A stretch of DNA of 47,771 nt, from the NCBI GenBank assembly GCA_031553755.1, contig JAVBKZ010000014.1, forward strand, positions 1 through 47,771, written 5' to 3'. Below, in pieces: positions 22,334 through 34,300 of this stretch. Each line of letters opens with the position of its first letter. Position 1 is the first letter of the stretch. A model generated the notes under the pieces. The model saw only the letters and a list, made by a program, of their open reading frames with translations, was not told the DNA's origin and ran no database searches. This DNA comes from JAIRVZ01 sp031553755. Its GTDB lineage: Bacteria; Bacteroidota; Bacteroidia; Bacteroidales; Azobacteroidaceae. The translations under genes were made by a program, and so were the position numbers.

Positions 22334-25300
22334 TGGCGGGATTAAATAAACTATACGACAATCTTATAAAGAGCGGAAAGGTATCTGTTGACGATATAGG
22401 TACATACGAAGTTTTTTCAGATAATTTAAAGCGGGAAGGAAACGCTAAAAAATTATACAAAAACCTTTCCGGTATATTCAATGCTAACGATATCGGGGAT
22501 GAGCATACTTTTATTTCTCAAATACAACAGTCGTTCCAACCTCAAACCTTTGATGCGGGAAACGGAATAACCGGACGAGTGGATGAGCGGGGAGACACGA
22601 CTTATATCCATCCGGATAAGAGTGTTTCGAATGAAATGCCAGCGAAAGTCAATCCTCAAGAAAAAGAATCAGGAAGTCAAGATATTTCACACCCTTATAT
22701 GTTTGACTTCAAGATGCCGGAATTAAAAACTCCGAATTTGTCGGTTGGAGGTAAGAAAGGTGTTTTTGATGCGGCGCAAATGGTGTCGGAAAAGTTTATG
22801 TCTGACCCTAATAACGTTATGCGTGCGCAGTTGGATGTGTTTAGACAAAATCCTAATGCGTATAAAACGAGTGATGAAGAGCATTCTAAAGTAAATCTTT
22901 CTCCTGCGATTCGTGATTATTACGAGAAAAACAAGAAATATGTATTAAAACAAGGTCGATACAACAGAATTATTGGCGATTACGAACAGATAAAAGAAGA
23001 AGATAAAGAATATAACGATGAATTGATGCGTCAATTGAAAGATTTTTCCGTAAATACAGAACCGGGAAAAAATCTTACTCAAGCACATGAAAAATTCATA
23101 GGAAACTTAGAAAACGAAGCTGATTCTTTACTTCAACAAATTGAAGAAATAAGAAATGTTTCGGAGAAAAACTCAAAAGAATATGCAGATAAACACAATA
23201 TAAGCACATGGACATTAAAAGGTGTTAACGGAAGGGATGATGCTATACTTAATAAATCGGCAAATCTATTAAAAAACACCAAATTGCTATTGTCGGCCAA
23301 TCGGGACGGTAATGGATTCTGGAAAGGTTTACACTTAACAAACGAAGACCTTAGAGAATTGTTGATACTGACAGAGAGTTTTTATAATGATAAAGTCCTT
23401 AATCAGATTATTGATAAATATCAAGAGAATCCAAGTTCTTTGAACAAGGAAGAAAATATCATACTGCAAGCAAAATATATTGCCGACCAAATACAAGCGG
23501 GAGTTGATCCGGGCAGTTGGTATAATATTGGGACAACAACAAAGGAGTCACTTCCTTTTATGCGTGATTTTATATTGACCGGTGGTGTTGGTAGTGCTGC
23601 ATCGGCAGGAGTGAAAGCAGGAGCAAAGGCTATTACATCAAATATAGCTAAAAGCGCGGCCGGTTTATTGGCGAAAGAACTTCCTAATGTAGCTAAATGG
23701 GGCGGAAGGGCGGCAGGAGCACTGACAGATTTAACTGTTCGTCCCGCAGTTCAAACGATATTCTCTCCATCTTCTTACGCTATGGCTTTCAAAGAAATGC
23801 AAGGGCAGGCAATCGATAAGGATGAAAACGGAAACCTTGTATTTGACAATAGAAAAGCCTTTTCTTTATTATCTCCAATGATAGAAAATCATGGCGAGGT
23901 TATGGGTGAAGTTGTATTGGATAAAGTATTCCAAAAACTACATTTACCTGTCCCGGCATTTCTTAGAACAAAAGCGGCTCAACGCCTTTCAAAAACAACA
24001 GGCATTCAGGGTCCTATGGCTGAATATTTGGAAGAAAAAGAATCTGATTTAATCAATCTTTTTAGGGGAGAACAAACGATTGAAGGTTTTTTAGACCCTC
24101 GACAAAATTTAGAGACATTTGGCTCTGTCGCTATTATGCAGATACCATTCTCCGCAATTAATGGAATTGGGTATAATATCGGGAAATTGAGGGATGTTCA
24201 AGCAAAGAGGGCTATCCGGGAAGGATATGAAAGAACGTTAGAAAATTTCAACCATTTATTTGGAGAGGATGCTCCGGCCGCTTTGGAAACGCTGAATAGC
24301 TTCGTTGATAAAAATACCGATAGTGAAATTCATTCCGGATTAACTTCATTTATTCAATCCGAAAACTTTACAGACGAACAAAAGCGTGCTACTATTGAAT
24401 ATCTGACACAATATAAAGCGTATTCGGGCATAAATCAAGTTAAAGAAGAGCAAATCCAACAGGCCCAACAGGAAGCGAACGAAGTTGTTTCGAGTAATCT
24501 TAATCCGAAAACCAATTCTTTGATGACGGTTAAGGTAGCAGGACAGGAAACGGCTCTTAGGGTGACGGATGGAACGATTGTTCTGAATGAAGAGGGAGCG
24601 ATTGATGTTGAGTTGTCGGACAAAGAAATATACTACGAAGACGCTGACGGAAAGATTCAGGTTGCCCCGATTGGAAATATTGAGGGTATTGTTGAGAATA
24701 TCCCGGCAGAACAGGCGATTCAGCAAGCATCTGATATTCTGACCGCCCCTATTAATGCAGAACAGGAGAATGACGAAGTTCGTCCGTATGAAATTGGAGA
24801 ATCGGTAAGGTTTTCGAATGGAAACACTTCTTTGTTTGGCGTTGTTGCGGGAATGAATGAAGATGGTAGTTATGCCATACAGATTGAAACGCCTAACGGA
24901 ATAATGCAAACATCTATCGAGCCACGACAAATTGTTAATGAAGATAATTTGCGCGGAGTAGAACAGGGTTCGATGGTTGAGTATCGTAACGACAAAGGCG
25001 AAACATTGCAGGGTGAGGTAGATGATATGTTTTCTCTGCGCAATGAGGGCCTAATTGGCATTGACGGCGATGTGATTCCTGTTCAAAATATCATCGGATT
25101 AGTTAATCAAGAGCAAAATAATTTGACAGGAAACGAAGGAAATCCGAATCAAATTGTCAATGAATCGGTAGATATTCAGGGTGAAAATGCGGATGTGCTA
25201 CCGGGTGGAGAAAGCAAAGTGTCAGAAGTAGACACTCCACAGCAGGCTGTTCCGTTTGTTGAGCAAATTCCCAAAGACAACAAAGGGACGATGTTGTTTG

Positions 25301-28300
25301 AAAACGTTCCGGCGGAAACGACATTGGGCGCGATGAATGAGTTATTTGAAAACGAGCAAGAAGTGAGGTCGGTTATTGAAGCTACAATTGCCAATAATCA
25401 GAAACAGCTTGAAAAAGTGTCGGCTTTCAAACCCAGTGGGGATATTCAAAAAGATATTACCAACAAACAAAAAGCTAAAGCGGAAAAGGATGGTATTCAA
25501 AAGAAAATAGATTACTGGAGCGGCGTTCTTTCTTCAATACAACCAACAAAGGAAAGTGTTGCGCAGCAATTGACAGGGAAAACATTGAATAAAAACCAAC
25601 CGGCAAAAACCAATCAAGGAAAGGTTGCAACTATACCTAAAAAAACAACCCCCTTTCAGAGAAGATTGAATATCTTGGAGGAAAACGTACACACTATTCA
25701 TGATCGTATTTTGTTTGGTATTGCTTCGGGCGCGTATAAATTTCGTTGGAAAGACAAAGGTGTTAGTGTTGGCTTGGCTAAGGAACTTGGATTGTCGGGT
25801 TCGGAAAATGAGAGACGTGTAAGGATAAGTTTATTGTCGAATGAAGGTTATACCCCTTCGACATTGGCGCATCTTATTTGGGAGGAAACAGGAGGCGAAT
25901 TGAATGATAATGATATTAGAGATGAGATTATAAATGTTTTATCATCCATATCGTCAAGGAAACAAGCGCTTGAAAAATTAGAACAAAATCTGAATATGTC
26001 AGAGAGTGAATATCTAAAACAACAAGAAGCAACTTCGGAATATGAGAAAGAATTAAGAGAACAAGAAAATGTTTTAATCTTAGAATCGACAGACCAATTT
26101 AATGAAGAAAGTGCGCTGTCGTTTGAAGAAGAAGCGTTATCTTTGGGTGCGACACTAAAAGAACTTAAAGGATTATATACTTCTTTTGATTTTATTGATT
26201 TAATTGAACAACTAAAAGATGGAAGACGAGGACAGACCGGCAACGAGAGAGGAAATCAGGGCGAAGCTGAGATTGATAATGGCAAAAGAAGCTCGACTGA
26301 AAGAACTCAACGAACAATTGGCGAACGAAACGAACCCGGAGATGATACGAGAGATTCAGACCCGAATCCGGATAGTGGGAGAGATAGAATAAACCTTTCT
26401 CCCGAAGAGCGGCATGTTGTAGACGAAATAACAACAGAGATTTCAGCAGAAATAACCGCGGCGGAAAAAGAGCTTATCGCTCAACAAAAGGAATTATCTT
26501 CCGCAAAAAAAAGACCTTCCAAAGCACAGGCAAAAACACAGGGCGACTTGTTTGGAAACGAACAACAATCTACGCTATTTGATGTCCCTGCCGATTTAAG
26601 CAAAGAAAATGTAGTAGATAACATTCTTATTCCTATCCAAGAAAAGATAAGCGCGGCACAAGCGGAATTAAACAACCTTATAAATAATCGCGAAGTCCGT
26701 ATTCAAAAAAAACTCAATGATTATCGCAATCAAGGCGATATATTAACAGAGATAGCTAAAGCTGAAGCCGAAGTAAATACCTCTCCTACCGAAGCGCAAA
26801 AAGAAGCGGGAAACTACAAAAAAGGCCATGTAACAATTCAAGGTTTTGATATTTCGATAGAGCAATCCAAAGGCTCTGTCCGTTCCGGAGTGGACGAAAA
26901 TGGCAAGAAATGGAGCCAAAAGATGAAAAACACTTACGGATATATTCGTAAAACAGAAAGTAAGGACGGTGACCATATTGATGTGTTCTTAGGGGATAAT
27001 CCGAATAGTGATAAAGTATTCGTAGTCGACCAAATTAACCCTAATACCGGAGAATTCGATGAACATAAGGTAATGATGGGATTTGAGACGTTGGAGAAAG
27101 CCAAAGCCGCTTATCTATCCAACTATGAAAAAGGATGGACCGGATTTGGTAATATTACAGAGACTACCGTTGATGATTTTAAGAAATGGAGTGGAACGGA
27201 AACGAGAAAGGTTAAGCCGTTTAATGAGTATAAAAGAAACCAACCGGTTATAGCGGATGTCAGGGTAGGATCTAATGCCTTTTTACTGTCTTCTGATTAT
27301 GTTGAAAATAAAATAAACCAATACACGAAAGATAATAACCTTGATTTGGATGATTTTGAAGGAACTCCCGAATGGGAAAGACTTTATAACCAATATCAAA
27401 AAGAATATCCTAAATACCTGAAAGGTGTTGTTTCCCGGTATGACGAAGCGAGTTCGTCCGAAAAAACCAAGATAAATGAAGAATTAGAGGCTAATGGATT
27501 GACAATTGACGATGTGCGGAATTACGACGGAAAGAATATCCTCTTCCAATCCGAACAAACCCCTGAACGAATCAACCAACAGTTTAATGATGAGTTGCAG
27601 CAGCAAATTGACGGTAAGTTGCCGAAAGGGCATGTTTATCAGTTGGGTACTCCATCGGAAGTATTGCAATCGGCCGGAATACCAAATTTACCGATAGAGT
27701 TAGCTGCTTCGAGGCTTGGCAATAAGTCGATGCAAGAAAATCATCCGTTTGATTTATCCGAAGTTAAAAACTTGCCACAGGCAATACAAAATCCTTTAGC
27801 AGTATTCAGAAGTGCTACTCATATCGGAAGTTATGTAATAATGACCGAAATTGAGCATAAGGGTAAGAATTATGTAGTGGCAATTGAAACCGATGTTCCG
27901 AGAGGGCGAATTGATGTAAACAGTATTAGAAGCATTCATTACAGAAGCTCTAATGCTCACATGGCAAATTGGATTACAGAGGGGTTATTGGAATGGGTTG
28001 ATAAAGAAAAAATGCTCGGAAAATATATTAAACAGCAGTACAATTCCGCTGACGTTAATATTTCTTCCGAGCAATTAGGTTGGATTTCCAAACAGCGGTA
28101 CAATTCCGCTGAGGTTAGAAACCTATTCAACCATGCCACAAAGATAATACAAAATTTTGAGAATCCGGCCGTTTCGGATAAACAAATTTCATCGGAGAAA
28201 TTCAAACCTACCTCCAAAAGTAATTTCAATAAGCTGATACAACGCTTGATGGCTACCAGACTGGCTAAAGAGGTTGTGACGGACGCGAAGAGGGTTAGAG

Positions 28301-31300
28301 AAAGATTTGAAGAGATTACGGATAAGCGTTTCCAATTTGAATACAGGGGTGTTCACCGCGCTCCGGGCAAAGACGGAAGTAATTCGATGGATAACCTGTC
28401 GGGTGTATATGGAGAGGATTTGTATACGGCCCGCGGACTTAGGATGTATGGAGATGAAAGCAGCCGATCGGACAGGCAATCTTACGCGGCGATACGTCAA
28501 GCACAGGGAATGCCCGAAATGGATGTGAAAGTATACAGGGCTGTTCCTAAAGGCGTGTCTGAAATCAATACCGGGGATTGGGTAACTCCAAGTGAAGACT
28601 ACGCCCACCGTCATGGAGAGGAAAATATGAAGGGAGAATACGATGTTATTGAAATGACTGTGAAAGCAGGACAGTTGTTTAATGAAGGCAATCTTGCGGA
28701 ATGGGGCGTTCAGTTCCTTTCTACTCCCACCGGGGATGTTTATGGTTGGGTGGAATCTGACGGCACAGTTTACTTAGACGAAACCAAGATGAACGTTAAC
28801 ACTCCGATTCATGAGTTTGCTCACCTTTGGCAATCGTTTATAGAAAAGAATAATCCGGAGCTTTATAAAAAAGGCTATGAGTTGGTTAAGAATAGCCTGT
28901 ATATGGACAAAGTTCGCAATAATCCCGCTTATGCTAACCTAAGCGAGAAACAGCAAGTAGACGAAGCAATGGCAATGGTTATCGGCGACAGAGGAGAGGC
29001 AGTTGTCCAATCGAAGAATATCCTTTCTATCGCCCATCTTAAAACGTGGTTGAATGAGGTTTGGAATTGGATAGGTTCTAAACTGGGCATTCGTGGTCTT
29101 TCATCACAGCAGATTCAGGATTTAACATTAGATCAATTCACGGAGGGAGCAGTGGCTGATTTGATGAGCGGGGAGTTAGTGGAGAATGGACAGTGGACAG
29201 TGGACAGTGATGTAAAAAGTCTTATCGCTGATTTATTTGAACAGGTAAAAAATAATTTAATCCCCAAAAAATCGGTAAGTATCGGCAAATTAACAGAAAA
29301 GGGCAAAGAATATTTATCAAAAATATCAGGATTGGATTTTAGGGAGTATACGGACTTTATGTTAAATCCTTCTGATTTACGACACATATACAATGATCAT
29401 TATGGAGAAAATGAAAAAGATAAAGGCAATAATATTCCATTAACAGATGAGGATATAAAATCTATCCTTGATGTTGTGTCTACTCCCGACAGAATTATAT
29501 TCTTAGGAAAAGACCCTAAAACGAATACAAATAAATTTACCTTTCTTAAAAAGAATCAAACCGGAATATACAGACTGGTTGAAGTATATGGAGAAAAGGG
29601 AGGGAAATTAACGGCTAAATCGTTCTTAAACTCACGAAAAGACATAGATAAAATAACAGAAGAACTTAATTCTCTATTCTCTACGTCCGAAACGCATTTT
29701 GACTTATTAGGTCAACGAATTGTAGAATTAAGTTCTTCTGAGAACAAAGATACGGATAATTCGGAAGAAATACAAGATAAGTTCCAGTTTATAGGCGAGA
29801 TTGGCGCGACAAATTTAGACAAAGCCGAAGAAGCCACCATCCGGATAGATAATTTAAGGGTTGCCCGAGAAATGGAATCGGCCGAAAAAAATGAAAAGTC
29901 CATTAAATTAGCTACCGGATGGGAACGAGGTGCGGATGGGAAGTGGAGATATGAGACAGAAGATGTGATAATCGGATGGAATACATCCAACGATGAAGAA
30001 TTTAGGCTCACAGGAGAGGATAAATTATTTAATTTATCTATTGAGAATAGACGAAAGTCCGTCAAATTACATGAGCTTGTTAAAGAGGGAAAAAATAACG
30101 AATTGTTTATTAGTTATCCGGAATTATTAAAAGTAAATGTCCGGATAGGAAATTCTACCGGTGGCGCACATTGGGCGGATGGAAGAAAAGAGATTGTATT
30201 TAATCAAAAATATTATAATGGCGATACTTTTTCTTCTAATTCAAAAATATGGGATGATATACGAGATATCTTAGGGCACGAAATACAACACGCGATACAA
30301 GATATCGAGGGCTTTGCAAGAGGAGGAAACCCGGGTATGTTTTCCGAAATAGATAACACTAATGAAATTAAAAAAATAGGCAAACAAATTAAAGAAGTAT
30401 TAAAAGAAAATCCTGAATATGCCAGCCTGTACCGAAAAAGTAATGAGTTGGGACTGAAAGAAAACCGGACAGAAAAAGAGACCGAACAATGGTATGCGTT
30501 TCTTGACGAAATGGAAGAAAAATATCCGGAAATAAATGATAAGGTATTTGAGTTAAGGGATAAGCAATTCAGGTTAGAGGAAAACGGATTGATTATAACT
30601 CCGATTGAACAATATAAACGTCTTGCCGGAGAGGTTGAATCACGCAATGTACAATCCCGGATGAATTTAACTCCCGAACAGCGCCGTCATTCTTTGGCCC
30701 GGGAAACGGAAGATGTTGCGAGGGAAGATCAAATATTCCTTAAAAAATATTCGGGAAGAAGAAATTCAGAATTTAATTTGCATAACGACCAAATTACCGT
30801 TAACGGAAAGGAAGTTAATCCGGTTGATACTCCCAAGCATGATTTTAAGAATTTCAGTGAAGCCCGGAAATGGGCAAAAGAGAATATCACAGGCACTTAC
30901 AAAAATACTGATACCGGCGAGGACATAAGCATATCGGGAAAGGCTATTGATAAATATTTGAGCATGAAAGCCGTATCTAAGAGTGTTGATATGGATGCTC
31001 ACTTATCCGCATTAAAACAATTGCCCAAGATTATTGAGACATCTGTATTGAAAGAGTCTCATCTTGATAGGAATAATGATACAAATATCAAAGAAATACA
31101 AAGATTTATCGCGTTCGTTCGATATGAAGGGAAAGAGTACCCTGTGAAATTAACCGTGAAAGCTATAAAAAACGAAGGAAATAAAGCGTATAGTTATGAG
31201 GTTATGGAAATAAAAAGTTCCGATGGGACACTTGAAGACCACATACCAAAGGCTGACTTTCTTCCCCGAACATCGGAACTTTCTGAGAACGAATCTCACA

Positions 31301-34300
31301 ACAAAGATACATCATCTTTATCAAAAAGTCAAGGGAATGAGGGAAATAATGAAGTGCGGTTTCAGTCGGTGGGGGATATCGAAAATGAAGTTCCTAAAAT
31401 TAACGAGGGAGAAGGTATTCTGGATTATGCGAAACGAGTTTCTGACTGGTGGAAAACAAAATCGGATGACTTTAAGAATATCACAAAAGAATTGAGTAAA
31501 TCTAATTTAGAAATCATTCGCTTAAAGGTTAAAAAAGAAGCGATTGAAAAAGAATTGAAAGACAAGATACAAAAAGCGAAAGATTCTGAATCGGAAAAAG
31601 TCAATGTTATTAAAGATGTTTCTGAAAAAATAGAAAATTATATCAGGGACAATATGAGCGAAGAGATTGCCAATGAAATGGGATTGAGAGATTTTCAACG
31701 CCTTGTTTCGAAATTGCATAATCCGGAGAGTAAAAAAGACCTCGACGCGGCATTCAGGGCGATTGATAAAACAATCAACGGTATTCAGAACCGGAAATAT
31801 AGCAAGGTTCTCGACAAATTGCTAAAGATGAAAGTTTTGGATAAAAACAACAAAGGTGTTTCCATTGCAAAAAATGTAGATAACGAAACAAGGGAATCAA
31901 TGGAATATATCAACGCCAATAAGAATCTTTCGGAAAAAGAAATTGACGACAGGCTAAAAGATATCCAAGAAAGGTTTGATACCGGAAAAGAGACTGCTCA
32001 TGATATTCAAATGTATTCTAATTTGGAGTTGATTAGATTGCTGTCGGATATTAATACGATTAAGAATAATATCAGCCAAATAAATTCAGAGATAGACGGA
32101 GAATATAAAACAGATGCCGTGAAGCCTTTGATTGAGGAACAAGATTCGGAAAAAGAAAAAAGGAATATTCTTCAGGCAGAAATTAACGAACTCACGGAAA
32201 GATTAAAGACGGAAACAGATAACCCTGCGATAAACTCCATCAATCAAAAAATAACATCACTTAAAAATGAAATCGAAAATTATAACAAAAATGTAAGGCG
32301 TATCGGCAGGGAGATAGGCGGTAAACTTAATCATTCCCACATAGAAGCGTTAGAAAATGAAGCGATTGAATATAACCGGCATTTGATAGATGCTTATAAG
32401 ATTGCTGTAGGGGAATTTCATTTATTCCTTGAAACAGGAAAATCTAAACTGAGGGATTTCAAAACGAAAGAGATTGAACGCCGCAGGGAAATCGGAAAAG
32501 AGACGATTGAAGCAGTAAAATCAAAACCCATATTGGAACAGGGAGAGGAAAAGAACCGGAGTATGAAAGAGAAATTCAAACATTGGCTTGACGATTCGGC
32601 GCTCCGCAATGTGATAATGTCTCCACTGGGGAATCTTAATTTTATGCTGAAATACATCGACAAGAACCATCCGATGGGAGAAGGTAAACTTTATAAACGT
32701 TTCTTAAAATCGAAAGATGGCGTTTTTCAAGCCGGGGAAAACTACTATCAGGGACTAAAAGAATTCCAGAAAGAAGTTGTCGATAAATCGGAAGAGATTT
32801 TCGGAATGAAATTCGACCGGATAATAAAAGACAGTAAAAAGACAGCGGGGGTTATTGAGTACCTTAATAGCGAGGGAGAGACTATAAGAAAAGACATGAG
32901 TTATGGCGAATTGTTGTATATCTACATGGTTAGTAAGATGGGAGACGGCAAAGCCAAGTTAGGCAAAATGGGAATTGATGAAATCAAAATCAGTAAAATA
33001 GAGGCCGAACTCGAACAAAAATATGTTGATTTGAGCAATTGGATTCAAGGAGAGTTCCTTCCCCAAAAAAGAGATAAATATGATATTACCCACAAAAAAA
33101 TATTTGGCGCATCGATGGCTAAAAGGGATAATTATTTCCCATTACAATACAGTCAAAAATCGCAAAGGGAAGAAATAGATACCGGGGAAATCAGCTACGG
33201 TATGCCATCTACCATGACCGGAAACATCATTAACCGTGTTCGTAACAACAGGCCTTTGGATTTGACGGCTAATGCTTTTGACGTATTGATGGAGCATGGA
33301 CAAAAAATGGAAGAATGGAACGCTTACGCCCGGTTAAGGAAAGATTTTAACGGATTGTTGAGTAACTTGTATGTTAAGAATTTGGTTGAGGCTAACGACC
33401 CTAAAGCACACAAAGTACTTGTGGGTGCCGCAAGGGTAGCCGTGAGATCGTATAGCGAAAAAACACTTGATACGGACAAACTTGTATCTAAATTAAACAG
33501 GATGGTTGCCGGAGGAGCAATATCTTGGAGAGTTAACACTGCGATTAAACAGATTTTGTCTTATCCCGCGTTTTTTGAGTATTCAAATAATTATAAATAT
33601 TACGGACATCTTTTAAAAAATACCAACCCTATCATCGCTTGGAAAAATTTTAATTGGGCGAAGGAAAATCTTCCGGGCTTTGCCGAAAGGTGGGAATCGG
33701 GGAATTTCGGGAACGAAAAACTCTCGGAAAAAAGTTTTAAGGTTTTAGATACTTTTACTGATTGGGGAATGTTTCCGAATAGATTTATAGACGCGATGAC
33801 GGTAGTCGCCGGTTCTAAATCTATTTACGATTTTGCAAAAAGCAAGTACGAGAAACAGGGCTATACGCAAGAAGAAGCCGACAATATGGCTAAGTTCGAA
33901 GCTGCCGTTTCTTACAACGAAACACAACAATCGGCCAGACCTGAATTCTTGGCTCCGATTCAAAAAAGCGGAACGTGGTTAAACAGGTCTTTGTCTACGT
34001 TTCAGAATAACAATTTTTCTTATTTGAGAAAATTAAGCGAATCGATCTATGAAATTTCGAGAGATAAAGAACCTCAAATAGCGCAACTGGCAAAAGAATA
34101 TGAAAGAGAAGGAATGAGCGTTGAAGATGCCAAAGAAAGAGCGGAGAAAGAGGTTACTTCCGGTAAAATTAAAGCGTATAAAAATGTTTTACTTTTTGGC
34201 GTCTTTATGGGAACGGTGTGGAAACTTGCTGAAAAAATGATTTTCGGACTTTGGGATGATGATGAAGAAAAGAAGAAGGATATAATTTCGGCAATAGCAA

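Noticed and set aside
24346..24930. 194-codon minus-strand frame inside the giant gene
   Set aside because: Antisense shadow. The plus frame is continuous with recognisable domains, and the shadow protein has no sensible composition.
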